Assembly (NCBI GenBank): GCA_018713425.1
Contig: DVOT01000164.1
Coordinates: 1 to 11,801 of the forward strand
DNA: 11,801 bases
Direction of reading: 5' to 3'
Source of the DNA: Alectryocaccomicrobium faecavium
GTDB taxonomy: Bacteria > Bacillota > Clostridia > Christensenellales > Aristaeellaceae
Under the pieces are notes generated by a model, which did not search any database, was not told the origin of the DNA, and worked only from the letters and a program-made list of their open reading frames with translations. Shown piece by piece: positions 6,542 through 11,801 of the stretch; the stretch's first letter is position 1, and each line of letters opens with the position of its first letter. A program made the position numbers and the translations under genes.

Positions 6542-8122
6542 ATGAAAAAATGGCTGACCCTGTTGCTCGCGCTTGCGCTGCTATTGAGCGCGTCCGCGCT
6601 GGCGGAAACGGCCCCGGGCTTTCACGCCGAAGGCCTGCCCATTGTGGATGAACCAATCCACCTGAGCGTGCTCGCCGTGCGCTGGGGGCACATGGACGAT
6701 TCCTTCACCCAGAACGCGTTCTTCACGCAGCTGGAAGAGGGCACCAACGTGATCATCGATTGGCAGATCGAGTACACCACCGATTGGGAGGAGCAAAAGC
6801 CCATCCTGCTCGCCAGCCGCAACCTGCCGGACGTGATCTACGGCAGCAACGTGTTCGGCGATTCGGAATATTCCAACCACGCGGAATTCTTCCTGCCACT
6901 GGACGATTTGATCGACCAGTACATGCCCAACCTGAAGGCAGCCTTTGAGGCCGATCCGGATTTCCGCAACATCTGCCTGGCCGCGGATGGCAAGATCTAC
7001 ACCCTGCCCAAAAACCTGCCCTGCCGCCCGAACGTGGGCCTGCAGTTCTTCCTCAACCGCGATTGGCTCGACCGGTTGGGCCTGGAAATGCCGGACACGC
7101 TCGACGAGCTCACCGAGGTGCTGCGCGCCTTTAAGAATGAGGACGCCAACGGCAACGGCGACCCAAACGATGAAATCCCCGTTTCCTTCACAGATTTCGG
7201 CGGCGTATACACGCTTTTGCAGCACATGGGCATCATGGGCGACGCGAACGCCACCAGCACGAACAGCTACACCATGGATAAAAACGGCGTGGCCACCTTC
7301 ATGCCCGTTACCGAGGAATTCAAGCAGGGCGTAATCTGGCTGCGCGAGCTGTTCGCCGAGGGCATCATTGACCAGGAAGCCTTCACCATGGACGATACCA
7401 TGCGCATGGCCAAGCAGCAAAACCCGGAAATCCCCATCGTGGGCATGATCTATTCCTGGACGCCGGACGCCGACGTGCCCAATTTCCACGAGCAGTATGA
7501 AGTGCTGCCGCCCGTGCTCGCGCCCGACGGCAACCGCTACGCGGCGGGCATGACCAGCACCTCGCGCAACGAGTTCGCCATCACCGTGTTCTGCGAATAT
7601 CCCGAGGTGGCGGCGCGCTGGGCCGACCAGTTCTACACGCCCGAGGCCAGCATCCAGAATTTCTGGGGTCCCATCGCCGATGGCTGCATCCAGAAGAACG
7701 ATGACGGCACCTACACCCTGCTCGAGCCGCCGGAGGGCGTGAGCGCGGACGACCACGCCTGGGATATGTCCACGCGCGACTTTGGCCCCAAGTACATTCC
7801 CGAGGGCTTCAGCGATAAGATCATCCTGCCCGCCTCCACCAGCGACGCGCAAAAGCTGGAACTGGCCAAGGTGGCCGAGGAATACGCCGTGCCGCCCTAT
7901 CCCACGGTGCTGCACACCAGCGAAGAGCTGGATGAGATGACCATGCTCGCCACGGACATCATCTCCTATGTGGAAACCACTGGCGCGCGTTGGGTGTATG
8001 AAGGCGGCATCGAGGAAGAATGGGACGATTATGTGGCGCAGCTCAACCAGATGGGTCTGGAACGCCTGATGGAAATCCGCCAGGCAGCGCTGGACCGCTA
8101 TTATGGCAAGACCGCAGAATAA
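6542..8122 (+). CDS. Extracellular solute-binding protein, LplA-like, of the sugar ABC transporter
   Basis: The product is 526 aa. An N-terminal signal peptide (MKKWLTLLLALALLLSASALA) has a signal peptidase I site after ALA at about residue 21. There is no lipobox cysteine, and the first Cys is C145, so the protein is predicted to be secreted rather than lipid-anchored. The mature part has features of large LplA/family-1 binding proteins: LASRNLPDVIYGSN (90-103), then DGKIYTLPKN (149-158) and FFLNRDWLDRLGLEMPDTLDEL (split: FFLNRDWLDRLGLEMP, DTLDEL). The acidic loop DANGNGDPNDEIP (201-213) resembles an EF-hand or dockerin calcium site and is common in this family. Translation is strong: AAGGAGG at 6527-6533, 8 nt before ATG. 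It is the last gene of the operon and is followed by a strong terminator. It should deliver substrate to the two permeases; the sugar is unknown. Confidence 0.93.
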   Translation: MKKWLTLLLALALLLSASALAETAPGFHAEGLPIVDEPIHLSVLAVRWGHMDDSFTQNAFFTQLEEGTNVIIDWQIEYTTDWEEQKPILLASRNLPDVIYGSNVFGDSEYSNHAEFFLPLDDLIDQYMPNLKAAFEADPDFRNICLAADGKIYTLPKNLPCRPNVGLQFFLNRDWLDRLGLEMPDTLDELTEVLRAFKNEDANGNGDPNDEIPVSFTDFGGVYTLLQHMGIMGDANATSTNSYTMDKNGVATFMPVTEEFKQGVIWLRELFAEGIIDQEAFTMDDTMRMAKQQNPEIPIVGMIYSWTPDADVPNFHEQYEVLPPVLAPDGNRYAAGMTSTSRNEFAITVFCEYPEVAARWADQFYTPEASIQNFWGPIADGCIQKNDDGTYTLLEPPEGVSADDHAWDMSTRDFGPKYIPEGFSDKIILPASTSDAQKLELAKVAEEYAVPPYPTVLHTSEELDEMTMLATDIISYVETTGARWVYEGGIEEEWDDYVAQLNQMGLERLMEIRQAALDRYYGKTAE

Positions 8123-8139
8123 TATAAAAATCGCAAAAC

Positions 8140-8186
8140 AATAGGGCTGTGAAAGAGCTTTTGCCGTTCTTTCACAGCCCTATTTT
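8140..8186. terminator. Rho-independent terminator, probably bidirectional
   Basis: A 17-bp perfect stem pairs 8140-8156 (AATAGGGCTGTGAAAGA) with 8168-8184, with an 11-nt loop and a TATTTT run (8181-8186) ending the 3' arm. On the minus strand the same stem is followed by TTGTTTTGCG and TTTTT, so it can also stop dnaX transcription. It lies 18 bp past the binding-protein stop, between the convergent transporter and dnaX genes. Confidence 0.93.
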
Positions 8187-8191
8187 GGAAA

Positions 8192-8267
8192 GCGGTGCAA
8201 CCGCGTGAAGCAGCACTCCCCAAAGCCTTCGTAAAACCTCCCGTGACGGAGGAATTGGCAAGCCAAT
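8192..8267. repeat. Cluster of three short inverted repeats downstream of dnaX
   Basis: Three inverted repeats lie within 76 bp: GCGGT-GCA-ACCGC (8192-8204), CCTCC-CGTGAC-GGAGG (8237-8252) and ATTGGC-AA-GCCAAT (8254-8267). Read on the minus strand the middle one is followed by TTTT, so it could be a weak first terminator for dnaX. The cluster could also be a decayed intergenic palindromic repeat. No open reading frame with a ribosome binding site is visible here. Confidence 0.4.
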
Positions 8268-8287
8268 CTGCGCTGCCGCGCCAACGC

Positions 8288-9874
8288 CTATTCATCCCCC
8301 AATTCCACATTTTCCATGCCGAAGAGGTCCTGCGCCTGGGTGATGATCTGGCGCACGGGGCGATCCAGTCCCTTGGGGCGCTCGTCCTCGCGGCGCATGC
8401 GCAGGCTCATGGGTTCGCCGAACGCTTCCGCGAGCGCTTCCTCAATCTGCGGCCGGAAGCGCTCGAGCAGGGTCATCTGCATGGCCGCGCTTTTGGCGAA
8501 GGTGGTGAAGATGCAATTGCCCTCGCGGCGCTCGAATTTCATGGCGGAAAGCTGCGGGCGCAGCATGGGCTTGGCGGCCACCAGCGCTTCCAGCGCCCGG
8601 CCGTATTCCTCCGGCGCGGGTTCGGGCGCGGTAGCGGGCGCGCTCGGGCGCGCCGCCTCCGTCTCCTGGGGGGCTGCTTTGGCCGCGCGCGGTTCCGCCT
8701 TTTTGGGGGATTCTTCTGCCCGGGGCGCGGCGGCGCGCGGCATGGCCTCCAGCGCCTCGAGGCGCGCGAGCACGCTTTCCATATCGACGCCCTCCGCGGG
8801 GCGGCACGCGCGCACGGTACACAGTTCCAACGCGGCGCGTGCGCTGGAAAGATACTTCATGCGCGATTGCGCCTCCAAAAACAGCTCTGTGAGCTGGGCC
8901 AGGCGGTTTTCGCCGATGGGCGCGCTCTGTTCCCGGTAGCGCTGCGCGGTTTCCTCGGAAACCTCCAGCAGTTCCGCCACCGCCTCGGGCGCGAACTTGG
9001 CCAGCAGCAGCGCACGCAGATGATCGCCCTCTTCACTGGCAAAAGAAGCCAGATCCCGCCCATCGCGCACCAGGCGATCGATCAACTGCAGCGCCGCCGC
9101 CGCGTCCATATTGGCCAGCGCCTGGGTATATTCAAATAGAAAGGAACGCCCCGCGCTGCCCGTCACATCCCGCACGGCCTGGGCCGTGAGCGCGCCTTCC
9201 GCGTAGGAAAGGCACATATCGAGCAAGCTCAGCGCGTCGCGCATGCCGCCTTCGGCGCTTTGCGCGATCAACTCCAGCGCCTCGTCCTCGGCGCTAGCGC
9301 CGATTTGCGCCAAAATCTCGCGCATGCGGGCCACGATCACCTGCGCGCTGATGCGGCGGAAATCGTACCGTTGGCAGCGGGAAAGGATGGTGGCGGGCAG
9401 GCGGCGGGGCTCCGTCGTGGCCAGAATGAACACCACGTGCTCGGGCGGCTCTTCCAGCGTCTTGAGCAGCGCATTGAACGCGGCGGTGGAGAGCATGTGT
9501 ACCTCGTCGATGATATAGATCTTATAGCGGCCGTTCACCGGCGGATACTTTACGCGCTCGCGCAAATCGCGGATTTCGTCCACGCCGTTGTTGGAAGCCG
9601 CGTCGATCTCCACAATGTCCATGTTGTTGCTCTGGCGGCAGGCCTCGCACGCGCCACAAGCCCGGCTGCCCTCGGGATGCAGGCAACTGAGCACGCGGGC
9701 GAACGCCTTGGCCGTGCTGGTTTTGCCCGTGCCGCGGCTGCCGCAGAACAAGTAAGCGTGCGAAATGCGCCCAGTTTCTAGCTGCCGGCTTAAAACGCGC
9801 GTGACGGTCTGTTGTCCGCACACTTCCTCCAGGCTTTGCGGGCGAAACGCCCGGTATAGGGTTTGATATGGCAT
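8288..9874 (-). CDS. dnaX: DNA polymerase III subunit gamma/tau (clamp loader ATPase)
   Basis: The product is 528 aa and starts MPYQTLYRAFRPQSLEEVCG, the usual DnaX N-terminus. The AAA+ core shows Walker A GSRGTGKTS (45-53, with S where P is commoner), a four-cysteine zinc module (C64, C73, C76, C79), Walker B IYIIDEVHML (D123, E124), the sensor-1 region LATTEP (151-156) and the SRC arginine-finger motif (165-167). The lid and collar run to about 360. An Ala/Pro/Glu-rich linker (about 378-424) leads to a C-terminal tau domain. The start ATG 9874 has GGGAGG (complement of 9882-9887) 7 nt upstream; extending to 9889 adds five residues without support. It loads the sliding clamp at the replication fork. 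Unusually, ybaB and recR, which commonly follow dnaX, are absent; a terminator follows instead. It is preceded by a long structured leader. Confidence 0.97.
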   Translation of the reverse strand: MPYQTLYRAFRPQSLEEVCGQQTVTRVLSRQLETGRISHAYLFCGSRGTGKTSTAKAFARVLSCLHPEGSRACGACEACRQSNNMDIVEIDAASNNGVDEIRDLRERVKYPPVNGRYKIYIIDEVHMLSTAAFNALLKTLEEPPEHVVFILATTEPRRLPATILSRCQRYDFRRISAQVIVARMREILAQIGASAEDEALELIAQSAEGGMRDALSLLDMCLSYAEGALTAQAVRDVTGSAGRSFLFEYTQALANMDAAAALQLIDRLVRDGRDLASFASEEGDHLRALLLAKFAPEAVAELLEVSEETAQRYREQSAPIGENRLAQLTELFLEAQSRMKYLSSARAALELCTVRACRPAEGVDMESVLARLEALEAMPRAAAPRAEESPKKAEPRAAKAAPQETEAARPSAPATAPEPAPEEYGRALEALVAAKPMLRPQLSAMKFERREGNCIFTTFAKSAAMQMTLLERFRPQIEEALAEAFGEPMSLRMRREDERPKGLDRPVRQIITQAQDLFGMENVELGDE

Positions 9875-9900
9875 ATCCGCGCCTCCCATCGCATCCGCTA

Positions 9901-10226
9901 AACCGCCGCGCTGGCGGTTCCCAGACTATTGACAAAGTCTCTAAAGAAAAAGGCTCTAATCAGAAATGACGGCGTGTACGTCATTTCTGGCATTTTTCGC
10001 AGAGCAAACGCTTGCGTTTGCGGGAAAAATGCATTCCCGTCCCGGTCGCTGGCCGTCGGAGGCCCGAAGGGCTGAAGTGGCGAGCACACGGAGCGAAGCG
10101 CAGTGCGCAGCCACAGAACACCGCGCAAGCGTTAGCGCGGAGCGGTGCGTAGACAAGCGACCGGGAATTTTCGTTGGCAAACCGAAGGTTTGTCAACGAT
10201 CAGAACCGCCGCGCTGGCGGTTCCCA
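9901..10226 (-). repeat. Densely palindromic element in the dnaX leader, flanked by 23-bp repeats
   Basis: Two identical 23-bp copies (9901-9923 and 10204-10226), each containing AACCGCC-GCGCT-GGCGGTT then CCCA, bound about 280 bp packed with inverted repeats. These are CAGAAATGACG (9961-9971) with 9979-9989; GCATTTTTC (9990-9998) with 10024-10032, enclosing CAAACGC-TT-GCGTTTG (10005-10020); CCCGGTCGCT (10041-10050) with 10156-10165, a 10-bp closing stem; GCCC-GAA-GGGC (10062-10072); GTGGC (10077-10081) with 10110-10114; CCGCGC (10121-10126) with 10135-10140; and TCGTTGGCAAACC (10171-10183) with 10187-10199 (one G-T pair). No coding gene is supported inside. Strand is given as minus because the only clear promoter reads it towards dnaX. 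It may be a REP/MITE-like repeat or a structured RNA; I do not recognise a named family. Confidence 0.75.
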
Positions 10227-10232
10227 TCTGGC

Positions 10233-10241
10233 ATTATACCA
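10233..10241 (-). promoter_or_regulatory. Extended -10 promoter reading towards dnaX
   Basis: The minus strand reads TGGTATAAT (complement of 10233-10241), a perfect -10 with a TGn extension. The hexamer 17 bp upstream is TTATTC, a weak -35. The start would be near 10226, the first base of the right-hand 23-bp repeat, so dnaX mRNA would carry about 350 nt of leader. It is the only strong promoter signal I see upstream of dnaX. Confidence 0.65.
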
Positions 10242-10312
10242 CATTTTCGCGCATAGAATAACCCGTGGTCCGCGTTGTTTTACCAAATATCAATCCAATA
10301 GCCCTCTTTGAG

Positions 10313-10321
10313 TGCTATAAT
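10313..10321 (+). promoter_or_regulatory. Extended -10 promoter of murG
   Basis: TGCTATAAT is a perfect TATAAT (10316-10321) with the TGn extension. The sequence 17 bp upstream (AATCCA, 10293-10298) does not match a -35. The start would be near 10328, leaving about 46 nt of leader. Confidence 0.65.
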
Positions 10322-10373
10322 ACAGTTGGCTCTCAACGCGATTCCAATCGAAAACGTCCGGAGGCTGTGGTTC

Positions 10374-11453
10374 ATGAAGCGTATTATCCTCACCGGCGGG
10401 GGCACGGCAGGGCATGTCACGCCCAATTTGGCCCTGGTGCCGCGCCTGCAGGCCGCGGGCTGGGAAGTGCACTATGTCGGCACGGAAAACGGCATCGAAA
10501 GGCGGCTGGTGGAGCAGACGCCTGGCGTACAGTACCACGCTGTCGCCAGCGGGAAGCTGCGCCGCTATTTTGATCTGAAAAACTTTACCGATCCGTTCCG
10601 CGTGATCAAGGGCGCGGCGCAGGCGGCGGCGCTGGTACACAAGCTGCGGCCCGATGTGGTATTTTCTAAGGGCGGCTTTGTTTCGGTGCCCGTGGTGTAT
10701 GGCGCGCATCTCAACCGCGTGCCCGTGGTGATCCACGAATCCGATATGACCCCCGGCTTGGCCAACCGGCTGAGCACGCCTTTTGCCAAAATTGTGCTGT
10801 GCGCCTTCCCGGAAACGGCGGAACACGCGGGCCGCAAGGCGCGCTATTCGGGCCTGCCCATCCGGCCGGAAATTTTTTCCGGCAGCCGGGAAGAGGGGCT
10901 GCGCCTGTTCGGCTTCCAGCCCGATATGCCAGTGCTGATGGTGGTGGGCGGTTCCTCCGGCGCGGTGGCCATCAACAAGGCCGTGCGCGAAGCCCTGCCC
11001 AGGCTCACAGAGAGCTTTCAGGTGCTGCACGTTTGCGGCGCAGGGCACCTCTCGGAGCCGCACGAGGGCGCCAAAAACTATTGCCAGCGCGAATACCTCA
11101 ACGACGAATTGCCCCACGCCTATCAAATGGCGGACGTGATCGTTTCGCGCGCGGGGGCGAACGCGCTGTGCGAAATCCTGGCTCTGCGCAAGCCCGCGCT
11201 GCTGATTCCCTATCCCAAGGCCGCCAGCCGGGGCGATCAGCTCGCCAACGCGGCGGCGTTTGAAAAGCGCGGCCTGTGCCGCGTGCTCCTGCAGGAGAAC
11301 CTTTCGGCAGAAACGCTCAGCCAGCAGGTGGTGGATGTGTATCGCGACCGGGGCATGCTCATCGAGCGCATGGAACACGAAGCATTGCCCAACGGTCTTG
11401 AAAATGCAATCAATGCCATCGAAGAAGCCGCTAAAAAGAAACACAATTGTTAA
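10374..11453 (+). CDS. murG: UDP-GlcNAc:undecaprenyl-PP-MurNAc-pentapeptide GlcNAc transferase (MurG)
   Basis: The product is 359 aa, the usual MurG length. It adds GlcNAc from UDP-GlcNAc to lipid I on the inner membrane face, making lipid II for peptidoglycan. The N-terminal glycine-rich loop is TGGGTAGHVTPN (7-18) with H14. GKLRRYFDLKN (60-70), FSKGGFVSVPVV (97-108) and HESDMTPGLANR (121-132) are typical of the clostridial form. The second G-loop is VVGGSSGA (190-197). The donor-binding C-terminal region is SRAGANALCEILALRKP (258-274) followed by IPYPKAASRGDQLANA (278-293). ATG 10374 has CGGAGG (10359-10364) 9 nt upstream; the frame is open upstream but with no other good start. The gene stands alone with its own promoter, outside a division/cell-wall (dcw) cluster. 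No terminator is visible before the next promoter. Confidence 0.97.
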   Translation: MKRIILTGGGTAGHVTPNLALVPRLQAAGWEVHYVGTENGIERRLVEQTPGVQYHAVASGKLRRYFDLKNFTDPFRVIKGAAQAAALVHKLRPDVVFSKGGFVSVPVVYGAHLNRVPVVIHESDMTPGLANRLSTPFAKIVLCAFPETAEHAGRKARYSGLPIRPEIFSGSREEGLRLFGFQPDMPVLMVVGGSSGAVAINKAVREALPRLTESFQVLHVCGAGHLSEPHEGAKNYCQREYLNDELPHAYQMADVIVSRAGANALCEILALRKPALLIPYPKAASRGDQLANAAAFEKRGLCRVLLQENLSAETLSQQVVDVYRDRGMLIERMEHEALPNGLENAINAIEEAAKKKHNC

Positions 11454-11489
11454 AAATCGAATTTTCCCGGAACAAATCCGCCCATTTGC

Positions 11490-11518
11490 TTGATAATTTC
11501 CGGTGTTTGCCATATAAT
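11490..11518 (+). promoter_or_regulatory. Sigma-A-type promoter of the right-edge secreted protein gene
   Basis: TTGATA (11490-11495, 5 of 6) and TATAAT (11513-11518, 6 of 6) are spaced by exactly 17 bp. This is the best canonical promoter in the window. The start would be near 11525, about 36 bp past the murG stop plus promoter. The leader holds a hairpin of GCGCGC-CTT-GCGCGC (11533-11547), which may affect mRNA stability. Confidence 0.85.
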
Positions 11519-11598
11519 GGCTGTATACCGCAGGCTGGAGAAGCGCGCCTTGCGCGCAGGCCGCGGCCGCGTTGCAAAATTCCGAAGGGAGTGAGGAT

Positions 11599-11801
11599 AT
11601 GCCAAGAGCGAAATGGCTCACGGGGTTAACGGTATCGGCGCTCCTGATCACCAGCATGGCCCCCAGCGCGCTGGCAGAAACAGGATATATTACATCGAAG
11701 ACCAAGATCTATCAGCAGCCCCGGACCAACTCCGTGAGCATCGTCGTGCCCAAGGGAACAGAAGTGATCATCGTGGAATACGGCAAGGGATCCTACGATG
11801 G
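11599..11801 (+). CDS. Secreted protein with SH3b-like domain, N-terminal fragment
   Basis: Only the first 67 codons are in the window. ATG 11599 follows GGGAGTGAGG. Residues 1-26 (MPRAKWLTGLTVSALLIT, then SMAPSALA) form a signal peptide with a signal peptidase I site after ALA. The mature part begins ETGYITSKTKIYQQPRTNS and continues VSIVVPKGTEVIIVEYGKGSYD. This is the pattern of a bacterial SH3 (SH3b) repeat: short beta strands, 'x-V-Y-x-x-P-x-x-x-S-x-x-I-x-x-(V/L)-x-K-G-T-x-V'. Such domains usually bind cell wall and often precede NlpC/P60, amidase or other hydrolase domains, but the catalytic part is outside the window, so the enzyme type cannot be named. Following murG it may act in wall turnover; that is inference. 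Confidence 0.8.
   Translation, partial: MPRAKWLTGLTVSALLITSMAPSALAETGYITSKTKIYQQPRTNSVSIVVPKGTEVIIVEYGKGSYD

Noticed and set aside
6581..7915. A 444-codon open frame on the minus strand opposite the binding-protein gene
   Set aside because: The plus-strand gene has a signal peptide, family motifs and ribosome binding site; the antisense frame has none of these.
8699..8719. Possible dnaX slippery site (CCC AAA AAG on the minus strand) for making a short gamma subunit
   Set aside because: The phased heptamer is C AAA AAG rather than A AAA AAG, and the -1 frame stays open for a long way, so it would not give an early stop.
9929..9960. TTGACA (9929-9934) with TCTAAT (9955-9960) as a plus-strand promoter
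   Set aside because: The spacing is 20 bp, the -10 is poor, and no plus-strand gene follows before murG, which has its own promoter.
9901..10226. CRISPR array
   Set aside because: The two 23-bp copies are about 300 bp apart with no regular repeat-spacer pattern, and there are no cas genes.
9966..10256. Short open frames on both strands inside the palindromic element
   Set aside because: They have no ribosome binding sites, cover hairpin arms, and occur in several frames at once, as expected of palindromic GC-rich DNA.
10290..11705. A 471-codon open frame on the minus strand opposite murG
   Set aside because: It crosses the murG promoter and coding region and the next promoter, and its sequence has no recognisable family; it is a shadow of murG.

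Overview
The window is high-GC bacterial chromosome from what looks like an endospore-forming, Gram-positive-type Firmicute of the class Clostridia, probably an uncultured gut or rumen lineage. The reasons are strong AGGAGG-type ribosome binding sites, a DUF2953/GerW (YtfI/YtfJ-like) sporulation pair, a clostridial-type MurG, and an LplB/LplC/LplA-type sugar transporter beside a YesN-type two-component system. The lineage is inferred from protein style only; no rRNA gene is present. All visible genes look intact except the two cut by the window edges.

Layout. At the left edge (1-118, minus) is the start of a gene resembling Rpn/PD-(D/E)XK 'putative transposase' nucleases, with a clear promoter. 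Divergent from it, 274-1180 (plus) holds an overlapping DUF2953-gerW pair. This runs convergently into a two-gene minus-strand operon at 1191-4384: a membrane histidine kinase of the His_kinase/YesM type, followed by its AraC-type response regulator. The two overlap through GTGA. Divergent from the kinase, 4630-8122 (plus) encodes two carbohydrate ABC permeases and a secreted solute-binding protein. The cluster has no ATPase. It ends at a 17-bp perfect, probably bidirectional terminator. The likely logic is that the kinase senses an extracellular ligand, possibly a sugar or ligand-loaded binding protein, and the AraC-type regulator activates the transporter promoter in the 245-bp divergent intergenic region.

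The right part is housekeeping. dnaX (8288-9874, minus) encodes the DNA polymerase III tau/gamma clamp-loader subunit. murG (10374-11453, plus) encodes the lipid II GlcNAc transferase. They diverge from a 499-bp gap. A secreted SH3b-like protein starts at 11599 behind an excellent sigma-A-type promoter and runs off the window.

The most unusual structure is the dnaX side of that gap (9901-10226). It is about 326 bp of closely packed inverted repeats bounded by two identical 23-bp copies of a hairpin sequence. It lies between a strong extended -10 promoter (10233-10241, minus) and the dnaX ribosome binding site, so it would be transcribed as a roughly 350-nt structured leader of dnaX mRNA. It could be a non-autonomous mobile/REP-like repeat inserted in the leader or a genuine cis-regulatory or small RNA. 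The sequence alone cannot decide. I found no CRISPR array, tRNA, rRNA or intact transposase gene.
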